Of a stretch of DNA of 64,000 nt, positions 34,475 through 46,904 are shown piece by piece (positions within the stretch are counted from its first letter, which is position 1; each line of letters begins with the position of its first letter). The stretch covers positions 216,330,205 to 216,394,204 of the forward strand of contig CP136064.1 in assembly GCA_032622095.1 (NCBI GenBank), written 5' to 3'. The translations under genes and the position numbers were made by a program. The notes under the pieces were generated by a model. It was not told the origin of the DNA and made no database searches. It saw only the letters and a list, made by a program, of their open reading frames with translations. Source of the DNA: Siphonodentalium dalli. Taxonomy: Eukaryota > Mollusca > Scaphopoda > Gadilida > Siphonodentaliidae.

Positions 34475-37110
34475 GAATGCTACATAGAGGAACTGGCATA
34501 ACATTAGGGCATCCTGGCTTATGATTTTAATTTTGTGTTGCATATAGCTCAATGAGCTGAAATCTTCAGCCATGTGTTGAGAAAATATTAGGAATACATT
34601 TCATCATTGATAAAAATTAAAACTCCCAGGGACCAGCCCAGAGGTTTCAAATTGAGAGAAGTCACTTCTCCCTGTTTGGTTACTAGGAAGAAGTGGAGTG
34701 TTATGAGGGAGAAGAAACAATGATCAAGTTCAATTAACACCCCCAACATACCCTTCTACGATCCAATAAGTAGTTTTCAATACAATAACCCATTTATAAA
34801 ACCATTATAGTGAGCAAGAACACCATTATAATCAATAAATATACTCTAAACATGTTGTTGGGACATATGTATGCTGGTATATGAGAGAGAAGCAGAGCTG
34901 TTAAGTTTCACAGATTGTCTGAGATTTCTGGATTGCCATGGGGAAAACCTCCAAAATACGGAAGACAACCAATTTCTCCTGCATGTGCATATGCACCATT
35001 GGTAACTTCAACACTAAGCAATACTGCTGAAAATTTAAATGAACTGTTGGTAACAACAAGAGTAAATTCACATTCATCATCAATCAGTACTATTCAGCAG
35101 TGAGTAAATTGAGAATAAGTCACACCCTTCGAAGCCATGCTGCAAGCTGTCGTTATAGTATAGGCAATAGATTTAATAACACAACTTAGGATTACGTAGC
35201 GAGCATGAATGACCATGTCTGGCACTGCAGTGCAAATGGAATACAATAGAAGGGAGAAAACTATATTTTTTAACTTGAATTAGAACAGGAAGTTAGTAGG
35301 TGTCCTTCACCTTTGAATGCATGCCAGCGATTTCATGTTCTATGTTCCCTGGTATTACTTTATATAAACATGCATGTATCTCACAGTAGCTGTATAAAAC
35401 TCTGTTTTCATTACTGTTTTATTTAGATGTATATATTTATAAAATAAATACAAATAGTAAATCATAAAACTACCCGGTATGTAATCTTCATCATAAAAAT
35501 GTAAAAAGATGGGATTTGAAATCAATTCAAAAAATATGTTGGAACATGAGCATATTAGGCCATATCTCCCGCAAAAATATCCCGGATGGCCATTTTCAAA
35601 ACTTAACGTGTCTGGAGATAAATCACTTCTCCCTTGGACAAAAATAGGGAAGAAATGACACATTTTAGGGAGAAAATGTCTCTCAAGTCGCCCTCTAGGC
35701 AGGTCCCTGAAAACTCCCTTAAATCATGTGAAAAAATTGCAATAATGCTCAGCTTGAAAGCTTGTTTCACAATATAGATCTAATCGCAAGTTGTTTATGG
35801 CTCATTACCACAGTTAAATGTTAAAATATATAGCAGATTTCTAGTGTTATCGACTGGCTACCAAAAATTATCTCATGAGTGTGCGAGAAACTATTTATCT
35901 TCGTGAAAATAAATATTAGTCTCGGTCAAGAAAGAGATAACATTTGGTATCTGCTCAACACTAGATTTTCATTATATTCCACACCCATTCATGCGACATA
36001 CATGTATTCAACGGAATCCCAACCAGTGAATACATATTAGGGTATACCTCTAGTGGAATACCAGCTGGAACTATTCTTTTTGATGTTATTGCTAAGAAAG
36101 ATAACGTACATTATGTCAACGATCCGCTTCGGGTGATTACTGGTTATTCGTCTGACTAAATTTACAATGATATCTGATACAGCGGTGTAGAATAAATACA
36201 GAACACAACATGCATCATAATCTCAAACCTTTTATCGAACTCATTGCGGACGGTGCATAGTTACATTTCGCTCAAGCTACGCTCTCGCGAATATATCCTT
36301 GAGAGGTTTGCAACTCATTCGTAAAAGACACTAGATAAAGATGAACAATGTGTTCTCTCTATTTATTATACCGTTACACAATTCCAAAGAAATTCACTGT
36401 TTAAAATGACCATCTTTCTCATACAAATCACCTTGGATCGATGCACCAGGGCCAACAGCTGATCTCTGTCCACTTTCTCAGTCTTCATTCACTGTTTTCC
36501 ACAGGGAAATATATTTCTCATAGTAATCCTTTGATTTCTCCATAAGTATTTTAAATGTCCACACAGAAAAAGGTTTTTTCATGACCCTGATAATAAAAAT
36601 AGGATAAGATTAACTTGTCTTGAGAGAATTTTTAAGAACTCCATCTGCGCATTGGTGCACGTATGTGAATCACTCATTTGTGTGCACGATAGTGTGAAAG
36701 TTAAAATTTCTATATCCCACAGTAAGGGATAACGATAATTATCTAATTGAGATTTTTTTATGTAATCCATCAGTGAGCATATAACAGATTGACTTAACAA
36801 TAGAATCTTGTAATGTTTATTTATTCTTGAAGGTCCATATATTTCCTTGTTGATAATTTGAGTGTAGATTTGCCAAACATGATTTGAGACCATTATTGGC
36901 ATCTTATTAGTATTCAATGAGTCTATCATGTTTATCTTGAAAACCAGATATACAAACATGTTAGCAGTTAATACGCGAAAAATGTAACTCCCTTAGCATA
37001 CATATAGTATTTGATGGCAGATTTTTAGTTCTAGAGTCTGATCTCACCTTATCAATTCAAAATGGATTTGAGAAGGACTCATTTCTGCTCAGTCACTTCA
37101 TTCAGGTGAC
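34475..37110. other. Region downstream of FUNDC, no feature recognised
   Basis: About 2.6 kb of AT-rich DNA holding the presumed FUNDC 3' UTR at its start. Open stretches at 35355-35663 and 36579-36959 (both minus) show no domain and have AT-rich, transposon-like composition; neither is called a gene. Confidence 0.45.
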
Positions 37111-38463
37111 TAGTCCAAGTCTTCTCGTACTAAAACCGGCTAAGATATTGGGATGGAGGTGCCGGTATTTAGTCCGAGTTCGTCCCGTATAGTCTCTTAT
37201 GACACGACTTAAGCGTTATTGACCCGCTCAAATAAAACCACAATTATATGAAATAATATCACAATTGCGACAATAAACAGATATTTTCAACAGAAGACAT
37301 GCTATTTGATCTGAAATCCACATCAGTTGTGAATTGAAAGCGGTAATTTAATGCGAAAAGAGACATTTATCGCAATGTTTACAATTTTTTTAAAGTATGC
37401 GAACTCAGTTGACCTCGCGAACTGTGTTCGGCATTTTCCGTTGAAAATATTCCGTAGATTTTGGACTAACAACGCAAATTACGATGAATTCTCCATTGTA
37501 ATCGTAATTATGTGTGTCAATAAATAAAAAATAAATAGATTAATTAAACATTGGAGATATAAATGTAATACATTAAATAAATTACGGGAATTACAACCCT
37601 CCCAAAGTTTAAAACAGTGTAAACACAACGAGCATTAGAATAAATAATATGCCTTATATGGTGCTACATTTCACCCACATTTGGTGGACTTCCGCGAAAT
37701 TAAGATATATACTAAGCGAACAGGGCAATATACTGCTCTTGTTAAGCACACAAAAAATCAAACAAAATTTGTATAAATTTTGAACCTTAAGTTTGAAAAG
37801 TCCCACTGAAACGGAAGAACTATATTTCGAAACTGTGTGATTCGGTTCTCCGATTATTTTATCAACACACAAGTCAAAATGCACACCACACGCATGGCAA
37901 GTCAGACGTAAGAGTTCTAATTTGCTCCAATTTTGACAAGTTGCTTGCGAAAATTGTCAACAAAACTACCGTTCTGATCCTCCATTATGTCATTAAGTTT
38001 TTAGTGCGGGAATTGTTCTCAAAGCACATAGGAAACTGGACTTTGGGGCGATCGGTTTTCGCCATTTTGTTCGGAAAACCCCGCGCTATATATAGAAACG
38101 GAAACTAGAATACCCAGCGGATTATGCCGAAGTATTCGGAACAATTCGGCTTTCAGTTTAAACGTAAACAAACAGAGAAACAAAGCGATGTTTGTGGCAA
38201 TCAACCGGAATATTCTATGTGTAATTTAACATTAAAGTTAGATTATTATACACCATTGTGACCATAAGATGTCACCCTTTCCGATGTATATAGCATCACG
38301 TATTGATTTGCTAGGTTAATCGAGTAAAATACACCACATATTCCCGCCACAGATCCTGGGCGTAAGTCGTGTCATAAGAGACTATACGGGACGAACTCGG
38401 ACTAAATACCGGCACCTCCATCCCAATATCTTGGCCGATTTTAGTACGAGAAGACTTGGACTA
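37111..38463. mobile_element. Mutator-like (MULE) element: 9-bp target duplication, ~105-bp TIRs
   Basis: Flanking direct repeats TCAGGTGAC at 37102-37110 and 38464-38472 are identical. The TIRs begin TAGTCCAAGTCTTCTCGTAC and run about 105 bp to TCTTATGACACGACTTA with a single-digit number of mismatches. Nine-base duplications with long TIRs are the Mutator superfamily signature. The 1353-bp element has no transposase. It keeps a minus-strand promoter-like region at 37960-38095 and the start of a frame, so it looks like an internally deleted derivative. Confidence 0.88.
37654..38095 (-). promoter_or_regulatory. TATA-like box and 5' ORF remnant inside the MULE
   Basis: On minus, CTATATATAG (38086-38095) lies about 100 nt upstream of an ATG at 37985 that opens a 22-codon frame MEDQNGSFVDNFRKQLVK... 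After a one-base shift an open frame continues ELLRLTCHACGVHFDLCVDK... to 37654. The C-x2-C-x4-F pattern recalls small zinc fingers at the N-terminus of transposases, but no family match is claimed. Confidence 0.4.
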
Positions 38464-38472
38464 TCAGGTGAC

Positions 38473-39424
38473 ATTTTTCACAGTCACCAATGGGCAATAT
38501 TCAATACCAGTATGTGACAGTATTTGTCGTAATTGAAAACATTTTGTGCCTGACAATTGCGCTAATATTACCGGTATATGCATTGTGATTATTGTCCATA
38601 ATAATGTAAATATGTGAATACATGTATATAGATGCTTATATTTATTTTTTTCAATACTATATATGTGAGCTTTGTTAGTTATACTGAATGTTTTTGTAAG
38701 TACTTTATATGAACTAAGATATGATGATATATTTACACCATTTATCAGGTAGTCAACAGTTTCATAGAGATATTGGGTGGTTGAATCTCTTTCTTAAGGG
38801 GGAGGTCAAGTGACCTGTTTTGAATGGAGATTTCCATGCAAATGTTCGAAGTAAAAGTTAGTGAGTTGCAAATACTCATGAGTGTGACTTGATGTGGTAT
38901 TGAAAACAATATGTATTTATCTGGGGGGTCCGCTTGGTATGTCTTTTTCTGGCAGGTCCAATTGGGACTTGATCCATTATAATGTTGGTGCAGTTATTTT
39001 TGAATTTAATATTGATTTTTCAAAAGTAGGTCCAGTTTTTTAATTTCAGAAAACAAATTCTCAAAAATAAGTTTATTAGAAAATTTTATAAATTACCTTG
39101 CGCATCCGCCAGTTAAATTGTTATGATTGTTTAGTGATATACCTGATTTGGTTCCCAGAAACTGCTTCAAACATAACTTTTGCCCCAGAGATTTGCATGG
39201 ATATCCCCATTCAAAATACTTCCCCCCCCCCCCTAAAACTTCACTGAGTTATTAAGATATATTTACTGTGTTGATAAACTTAGGCATTGCTCAATATAAG
39301 CTGAACAATGATTGCTATAATCAGGAGTGGTTAGGTTGGAAAGCTTGAGGTACCTGTTTACCAATTCCAAAGGGGCGGGGGAGTGTATGGTTACAAATGG
39401 AAATTTTCAGACTTCCGGTCTGCT
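38473..39424. other. Intergenic, no feature recognised
   Basis: AT-rich spacer with a short C-run near 39224. Nothing coding recognised. Confidence 0.45.
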
Positions 39425-39428
39425 TTAA

Positions 39429-39764
39429 CCCTTTGGCGAGTAGAACAACCTATATGTCGTCTATCGGTTGAGGAGTAGAACGACATATATGTCATTTCAG
39501 GAAGTGTTATTTTATGTAGACATAACTTCTATAAATCATCTGATTTATAAATGATTTGTATATGAGTTATTTTGATTAATATAATGTCACAAATCTATAA
39601 GTGCAATCGATTATGATAACACACATTAACAAAAAATGCACATAAATGTAAAACTAATTATTGGACCCTTTTGACTAGAACTTGTTAATAATTATTGCTA
39701 TGACGTAGACGTTAAATTTACTCATGACGTCATGTATATGACGTTACAGATACGCTCCAAAGGG
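39429..39764. mobile_element. TTAA-site MITE (piggyBac-like), family P1
   Basis: TTAA at 39425-39428 and 39765-39768 flank a 336-bp element with inverted ends CCCTTTGGCGAGTA and TACGCTCCAAAGGG. TTAA duplication and CCC-starting ends are piggyBac features. Internal CGACATATATGTC palindromes and a CATGACGTCATG CRE-like palindrome are present. No transposase. Confidence 0.8.
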
Positions 39765-40281
39765 TTAAGAGCAGGGGAGGAGCTAGGAGATAGAGCAGTA
39801 TTCAGGTTAGGATACATGAACATGTGACTTAATGTCTTGCTACCACCTACAGTAATGATACTTGGTCATTCTGTTGAACATGTTTAGCACTATGTGTACA
39901 ATATGTGTAGACCAATCAAGGAACATAACCCAATTACTTCCCATATTTATATAATGCACTGATGCTAGCATTCCACAAAAGTTAGTATTAACTGTAAGAG
40001 TGACTTGTCAACAGCCATCGCAAATTATGTTGTAAGATCAAATAATTTAGTCTGAGTATGATTTTTAGTATAGTTTATCAATGCTTTGACCTTTTCCAAT
40101 GTTTACCATCAAGTTTTGATCAAACTTTGGTATCTTATTGGACTAATTGAACTTTTACTGGTTATTTCCACTGTTTACATAATTGTGGTTTTGACATGCG
40201 AAATCTCATTATTGGAGAGTTGGGAAAATAAGAACAAAGTCACTCTATTTTTTCATACACTTGGTAATGATAGTTGTTTAA

Positions 40282-40539
40282 CCCTTCCATGACTGGAGGT
40301 TCCTGATTTTTTGTGAAAACCCTGTGCCAATGCATTCTCTTATATATGCGAGTCTCCTATAGGGAGCCTCGCATATATAAGACAATGCATTGGCCTAACA
40401 ATACCTTCTTAAAATTGTAAGCAAGTGCATACTCTTATATATGCCAGGTTCCCCATGGGAGACTTGCATATATACATAAGAGAATGCACTGGCGCAGGAT
40501 CTTTAATGCTGCCCCAGTGCAGCTCTCATCATGAAAGTT
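40282..40539. mobile_element. TTAA-site MITE (piggyBac-like), family P2, copy 1
   Basis: TTAA at 40278-40281 and 40540-40543. Ends CCCTTCCATGACTGGAG and CTCATCATGAAAG. The interior is two long hairpins built from CTCTTATATATGCGAGTCTC / GAGCCTCGCATATATAAGA and their relatives, each bracketed by CCA(A/G)TGCATT. Confidence 0.82.
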
Positions 40540-40687
40540 TTAAGAGACAGTCTGTTACAGTTATTTTGCATGAACCCACTTCGAAGGCATTGAGTCCCTT
40601 TAATATTACATCTTATTTAACTCCAAAGAACCCTTCCATTAATGATTATAGCTGAGGGATTGCTACTCTTTGAGTCCCATTAATTTT

Positions 40688-41121
40688 CTGCAAATAGTGT
40701 GTCTGTCATTTGCAGAATGAGGTCCCCAGACCGTGAAGTTATTGATCTTGTCCCTCCTACGCAGCGAGCTAGCATCACCAAATTCCCACTTTGGGGACCT
40801 CTTTCTGCTTTGGCCTCATCATCTATATTCTCAAATTAACATTGTTTTTAGTTAACTTTTCCCTTCTGGGAAGTTTTTATACATTTATCCCCTAATTTGC
40901 AGAAGATAAAATGCATAATCGAGGTGCCCAATGGGTGAACATCACCAACTTCAACTTTTGAAATTGAATCTGATCATAGGTGTCCCATAGCAATTGAGGC
41001 CTAAGCAGAATGAGGTTCCCATAGGGTGAATTTGGTGATGCTAGCCCACTATGTGGGAAACCCTCACTAAATTCACCCTCTGGTGACCTCATTCTGCTAA
41101 TGACAGGCACACTATTTGCAG
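40688..41121. mobile_element. Double-hairpin MITE family G
   Basis: Ends CTGCAAATAGTGTGTCTGTC and GACAGGCACACTATTTGCAG are inverted with one mismatch. GCAGAATGAGGTCCCCAGAC hairpin at the left; GCAGAATGAGGTTCCCATAG to CTCTGGTGACCTCATTCTGC hairpin at the right. Confidence 0.8.
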
Positions 41122-42093
41122 GCTTGTTCATGCAAGGAGATATTCTTCTAATATGCTTAGCAAGAAGCCAGGCATCCCCAGAGATGTTTTCAGCCTTTTA
41201 TCAGCTTAAATTATCTTTAACAAATGCAATTAATTTTAAAGAAGAATAAACTATTCCATTTTACACTTTTCGAACTGAATGAGAGAATGCATTTAGAATT
41301 GCATGGGTGAATTTAACATGTTGGACAGAGTTTTATCATAAATCACTTGGGACGATCTACATGTTTTATGAATTGCTTCCTTCTAACTATCCAGATCAAA
41401 ATCATACAACTCTCCTCACAGCTCTCTCACAATACTATAGCATGCATAAGAAGTTAACATCTTCATGTATCTCAACCGTTCTAGTTTTAGATGTCTATAG
41501 AAGATGTCATTTACATATGCTTGTAATAAATATATCAGGTTCAATGATGAACATTGTCATTGGTTTAAAGTGGTGCGTGCAGTGAAAAATTTAATACCAT
41601 AACCACTGAGAAGAACATTGAGAAAAATAGATAAACTTTGTTCTTATATTTATTATTGATAATTCTCCAATAATGAAATTTTGTGTGTTGAACCCTTTGT
41701 CATCTAAACAAAACTGTTACAGTTATTTGTCAACAAACATTGCTAATCATGCAGTATGTTCAAATATTTTAGTCTGAATATTAGTTTCAGAATATTTTTC
41801 AATGCTGTGACCTTTTCCAATGTTTACCATCAAGTTTTGGTTAAACTTTGGACCAATTGGACTTTTATCGGTAATTTCACTGTAACAGTAATGTTTTGAA
41901 TTGCCAAATAGAAGGTTTTTGATGATTTCAGGAGTTTCCAGCATTTGTCAAATAATTTATATGGTTTTCCTGTAAATATTACACCAAATAGAATTAACAA
42001 AAATTAAGACGTCTGACAGTGTCTGACATCATTGATGGGTCCTCAAATCAGGTTACTTTATTGCTGAGAAGCAGTGAGAGGCATGTATTAGAC
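41122..42093. other. Intergenic, no feature recognised
   Basis: AT-rich. 41790-41850 (ATTTTTCAATGCTGTGACCT and the following TTTACCATCAAGTTTTG) is a diverged duplicate of 40075-40125. No gene. Confidence 0.5.
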
Positions 42094-42532
42094 CGGCCTG
42101 AAAATATGGTGCTTGAAATGTGCACAATGAGGTCCCCAGAGGGTGAATTTAATGATGCTACCCTGCACAGTGGGCTAGCGTTACCAAATTCATCCTCATT
42201 CTGCTTGGCCTCATCTGCTATGGAGACCTAGACACAGATTTAAGTTCCCAGATGGAGATGTGCACCCATTGGGCACCTTGATTTTGCATTGTGTCATCTG
42301 CCAATTTGGAGATGTAGAGAAACTAATCTAAAAAAAAAAGAAACAGAAACTAAAAGAAACTAAAAACTTGTTAATTTGATAATAAAGTTACTTCCCAGAA
42401 GATGAGGCCTAAGCAGAATGAGGTCCCCAGAGGGTGAACTTAGTGATGCTAACCGCTGTGCAGGGTAGCGTCACTAAATTCAGCTGCTGGTGACCTCATT
42501 CCACAAATGTCCAGCACCATATTTTCAAGCCT
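42094..42532. mobile_element. Double-hairpin MITE family G
   Basis: Inverted ends GGCCTGAAAATATGGTGCTT and AGCACCATATTTTCAAGCC. Each half contains AATGAGGTCCCCAGAGGGTG with a complementary partner ~80 bp away. Central GTGCACCCATTGGGCACCTT and CAGATTTAAGTTCCCA are shared with 33181-33624. Confidence 0.82.
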
Positions 42533-42596
42533 GCCTGGAAGCTATATAATAAAAATAGGGAACTCTGAATGCATCTCTATACATCTCATATATTAA

Positions 42597-42852
42597 CCCT
42601 TTCATGACGGAAGCTGCATTGGTGCAGCATTAAAGATGTGCCAGTGTATTCTCTCATATATGTGAGTCTCCCACAGGGAGCCTCACATATATACGGTAAG
42701 AGAATGCTCTGGCTTGCAAGGTCAAGGTAAATATTGTTGAGCCAATTTATTTTCTTATATATACAAGGCTCCCTATGTGAGACTCGTGTATATCAGAGAA
42801 TGCATTGGCACAGGGTTTTCGCAAAATTTCAGAAAGCTCCAGTCATGAAAGG
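42597..42852. mobile_element. TTAA-site MITE (piggyBac-like), family P2, copy 2
   Basis: TTAA at 42593-42596 and 42853-42856. Ends CCCTTTCATGACGGAAGCT and AGCTCCAGTCATGAAAGG. 256 bp against 258 bp for the copy at 40282. The same two ATATATG hairpins are flanked by GAGTCTCCC(A/C)(C/T)AGGGAGCC. Confidence 0.85.
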
Positions 42853-43124
42853 TTAAGAATACTTGTTGATCTTTGTTGAATGGTTTGTGAATGGTATTTG
42901 TTGACATTGTAAATATGTATGTAAACTTGATTGATAAAAATATAATACTAATGCAAATTCTGTCATCTTGTTTGTCATATTTTACGAAAAAATTGGGATT
43001 ATATATGTGACATTTTATTGCTTAATACTTGAAAATTCAATTTATGAATTTCCTTATTTGTCTTTATTCAGTAGATCCAATAATTCTTGATTGTAGTAGT
43101 CGAGTTATTATGATCCAAGCTAAT

Positions 43125-43700
43125 TTCAAATTCAAATTCAAATTCTTTATTGGATATAACCATATTCTAGGTAATCCAAGAATAAAATAAATAAATAAAT
43201 AACATCTATAAATCATTAATAAATTAAGACATTGATTGACTATAAATATGCCTACATTTAGGCGCTGCCTATAGACTAGTAGTATATATAGGTTATAATG
43301 TGTTGGTTAACTCACCCTATACCAACCTCATGTTAATATTTATTTATTCGTAATATGGGCTAGAGCTCTATTCATTAATTTAGTATAGATTAATTCGAGG
43401 GCATGTTTGAGTTACGTATATCTATGGCGTTTTTGATGAAATTACATATTTGCTTTGTTGCAGAGAAGGTTTTTAGGTTCCGTAGCATCTTGGAATTGTT
43501 AATATTTTCTCCCACTTGGAATATGTCATATTTTCTTCTCAAGTCTTTATACATAGGACAATAGTATAAAAAGTGGATTTCGTCCTCAGTTTGTTTGGTA
43601 CAAAAGTTGCACAATCTGTCAGAAACGTTTTTTTTTGGTCTAGTATATCTACCTGTTTCAATATGTACATACATGTAGGCAATACATTTTAGTTTTAGTT
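43125..43700 (-). mobile_element. LINE 3' end with C2HC zinc-knuckle ORF remnant
   Basis: The minus frame 43390-43680 reads LKLKCIAYMYVHIETGRYTR, then VSDRLCNFCTKQTEDEIHFL and YYCPMYKDLRRKY: C-x2-C-x8-H-x4-C, the zinc-knuckle-like tail of many endonuclease/reverse-transcriptase LINE ORFs in molluscs. The 3' UTR ends, on minus, in (GAATTT)n at about 43128-43150. Everything upstream of this tail is missing. Confidence 0.78.
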
Positions 43701-44077
43701 GATCTGATCTGAAGCTTCAATGGCAGCTTTACATCACTTTTGTCCGTCTGTTAGTGTGCCTGTCAACATTTTCGTCACATAAGTTTTTTCTACAAAAAAA
43801 AAACGCTGGGTTGATGTTAAAAGGTGCAATATTCCACTTGGGTGAAGTATGTTTAAATCCTAGGGTGCCATGAAATAGTGTGCGGAATTCCAGTTCCAGA
43901 TGATGGGTCTCATATTCCATGGTTTGTAACTTCGTTAGGGCCCTGAGATATAGTTTTGTTCATATTGCCATACATAGCTGATTCTTAAGGGTCTTTGAAC
44001 TGTAACACTGAATGATATGGAAAGATATAGATTTCGTGGTTTCTCTGGCAGTTATTTGTTTTTTAGCATAAAATGAA
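43701..44077. other. Intergenic, no feature recognised
   Basis: The minus open stretch 43729-43920 has no recognisable domain and is not called. Confidence 0.4.
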
Positions 44078-44081
44078 TTAA

Positions 44082-44581
44082 AGGCCCACTTAATTTTCTA
44101 GACACCGATCATTTTTTTATAGTGCATTGATATACGCTTTTAATAACAATCTATGCCATAAAATATGATTAAAATAATATAATTCATCACAATTTGAAAT
44201 GTCTGTGCCTCAGAAGATGACCATAGAGAAATAGAAAACAGCTGAAATCATAAAAAGATTACCCCCCCCCCCCCACACTTTTCGCTCCCAGAATGCAACA
44301 TAATTCAAACTAAAAATGTATTTTCAATAGAAGAGGAATAACTCTATCTTTAAAATATAGAGTTATTTCCCTTCCATTGAAAATAATACACTTTGCACAA
44401 CAAAACCAGATGAAACTTAAGCACAAAACACATTTGTACCTCAATAAAAACAACATGTTCACAGTTTATTACACCAGATAAGTTGATAATACAATGTTTT
44501 GGAGCTTCCTCTTTCAAATGGTATATAATATGGCATATATTTTATATATGTGATCTGGGGGTTCGAAAATTAAGTGGGCCT
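44082..44581. mobile_element. TTAA-site MITE, family P3, copy 1
   Basis: TTAA at 44078-44081 and 44582-44585. Ends AGGCCCACTTAATTTTC and GAAAATTAAGTGGGCCT are perfect inverted repeats of 17 bp, with further complementarity inward. 500 bp, non-coding; contains a C11 run and the inverted pair TCAATAGAAGAGGAATAACT / AGTTATTTCCCTTCCATTGA. Confidence 0.85.
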
Positions 44582-44585
44582 TTAA

Positions 44586-45654
44586 ATTGTCATATCTATG
44601 ACAATGTGCATATATATTTATTGGCGTTTGTCAAATTTTGATTTTAGGGACTAAAAGTAGGGATGGAACAAACACATCTTCATGAGATGATACATATCAC
44701 GTAACATGATCAATAGTATGATACATATCACGATACAGTAAATTACTGTTCCAAAATGAATACCACCTGAACATGTTCCATCATCTCCTTATTAAGAATA
44801 CACACATGCCATTTACTACGATTTTACAACCATAGTAAACAATCCATAATTGCCTCTTGACGTAATTATCCATATGTTAGAAGAAAAAATAAAACTATAG
44901 ATTAATAAATTTTAAATATCTTTGCAAATACAATTTTATAATGTATTATTGTTCTGTCTGACCATTCCCAAATTATGAAGCAATGTACATTAGTTTGGTT
45001 TTGAACATACCTTTGATAAGTTGAGATGCGCGATGCTGATGCTGAGTTTACGATAACTTAATGAAACTGCAGTCAAACACTGCGGGTGTGGCTTGTGTGA
45101 ATAAGTGCAAAAGTGTGAATATTAATTGATGTTGCAGGAAGCTATTGGTTGGTCGAAGCAACGCATTATTTCATGTGCAAGTAATTTCATTGTTGCGATT
45201 CCTCCTGTTTGAAATAATGTATTCCATGGGAATCGCTAGACTGAGATGTTGATTCTAATGAAACATTGGTCTAGTTTCAACAATACTGTTTATTGCGATA
45301 GATTGATTTCGCAATGAATCGTTACAGCCCTAACCAAAAGGTGTTCAAACACTAAAAATTGGGACCAAACACATAACTTCTGTACGAAACCATTTCAATA
45401 TTTGTTTTTTCAGGTAGATGACACTGTCAATTAGGAGTAAAATTTTACCCTTTTTATCTTGTTTGGTTGTAGGGCCTGAACCACAAATTGCTGAAAATCT
45501 TTCTATAAATATCTTTAAAATCAACAATAGCAACATGATCGTCAGAAACATGGGCGGAAGACAACAAGAACTCCTGGCTCAAGGTCACTCAAATTAAATG
45601 CATTAGCTGAACAGTAATGAAGTTCATTTACATTTTACAGTCAAAGATGATATG
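44586..45654. other. Intergenic, no feature recognised
   Basis: Gene-free. GATGATACATATCACG-type phrases repeat near 44683-44735. The minus open stretch at 45345-45551 is not convincing. Confidence 0.45.
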
Positions 45655-45960
45655 CACTATATACACTGGTTCAAGAACACATGTACCTCACAATTGGTTC
45701 AAGAATTCCATTTACTGCTCGAAGGCTACACCAATTCCACATGGGTTCAAGAACACATGAACTCCTCTCACAGTTCCAAGGTGACAAACAAAACCCCACA
45801 GAAGGTTCACTGCTAAACAAAACTTCAACCAATTGTTCAAATTAAACGAATAACAACTATCGTTTCCCATGCACGAATAGGTTCAAGGCGACATGGACTC
45901 CACACACTTGGTGTAGATGACATGAACTCCACTCATAGGTTTAAGGCCGCATGAGGCAAC
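45655..45960. repeat. Diverged minisatellite, GGTTCAAG(A)ACACATG(A)ACTCC
   Basis: GGTTCAAGAACACATGTACC, TTGGTTCAAGAATTCCATTT, GGTTCAAGAACACATGAACT, GGTTCAAGGCGACATGGACT and later relatives recur irregularly every ~40-60 bp, with interleaved CCACAC and TCACA phrases. Confidence 0.6.
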
Positions 45961-46267
45961 TGAGACCCCAATTTCTCACCTATCAAATTGATTATTGCAC
46001 CATTGGATATACATGTACACTCCATCCCAATGCCAAGACAAAGAGATGTGCTCGCCATACTCTTATGGTGCTTTCAGGTGATATAAGTATGAACTTCATA
46101 TTCTACATGCTTGCCAATACAAAATGTCTGATACTAGGTGTGGCTACTCCATTATGTCTCCATTGCTCCGACTACTATGTTTCATGCAGGTTACATACAT
46201 GATCGTCCTGAAATTTTGCATGTTCGCTCCACATGTGACTTCTAATCACCATCAAAGTCTGCAAGCT

Positions 46268-46760
46268 TTTTAGCTCACCTGAGACGATGTCTCCGGTGGA
46301 GCTATAGTCATCACTCCTCGTCCGTCATACGTCCGTCCGTCCATCCGTCCGTCAACAATTCTTTAAACATCTTCTCCTCTGAAACCATCAGACCGATTGG
46401 GTTTATATTTGGTGTGGATGTTCCCTAGGTGACTCTTATTCAGATTTGTTCAAATGAGGTCACCAAGTCAAATAGTTTTGATGTCAGGACCATAACTATT
46501 TTTCCACATAGTAATTCTTAAAACGACTTCTTTTCTGAAGTTGTCGGGCCGAATGGGTTCATATTTGGTATGAGGGTACCTTGGGTGACTGTGGTTCAGA
46601 TTTGTTCAAATGAGGTCACTGGGTCAAATGTGGGTGGGGCTATGGACATAAATCTGAAGAAATATTTTTTTTAGATTTAACCTATTGCTCCAGGGGGGGG
46701 TGAAAAAATTTCATATGCCGGGTGGGTGGGTGGTCAAAGCCACCAACAAGCAATTTTTTC
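46268..46760 (+). mobile_element. Pearl-like element, family F (TTTTAGCTCACCTGAGACG)
   Basis: Begins TTTTTAGCTCACCTGAGACG, then GTCCGTCCGTCCATCCGTCC microsatellite (46330-46353), then cores of about 155 bp sharing TCAGATTTGTTCAAATGAGG (46439 and 46598). TAGCTCACCTGAG-headed repeats with ACGG-type microsatellites are frequent in bivalve genomes. Further copies at 48320-48780 and 48847-49330. Confidence 0.72.
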
Positions 46761-46904
46761 CGCAACTAAAAAAAAAAATTCCTGCTTGTTTTTAGTGTTT
46801 TGGCAATGAGTTGGGCTTCAAAACCACTTTGAATCAGTTTGAATGAGAGAAATAATGTAATTCTAACTGGTAAACTGACTGCAGGCAGTTATCGTGTTGT
46901 ATTT

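Noticed and set aside
36579-36959. 126-codon minus frame
   Set aside because: No recognisable domain, AT-driven composition, no promoter or splice signals that stand out.
32183-42852. Regularly spaced hairpins and repeats as a CRISPR-like array
   Set aside because: The repeats are dispersed TIR elements in a eukaryotic gene region; there are no regular spacers.
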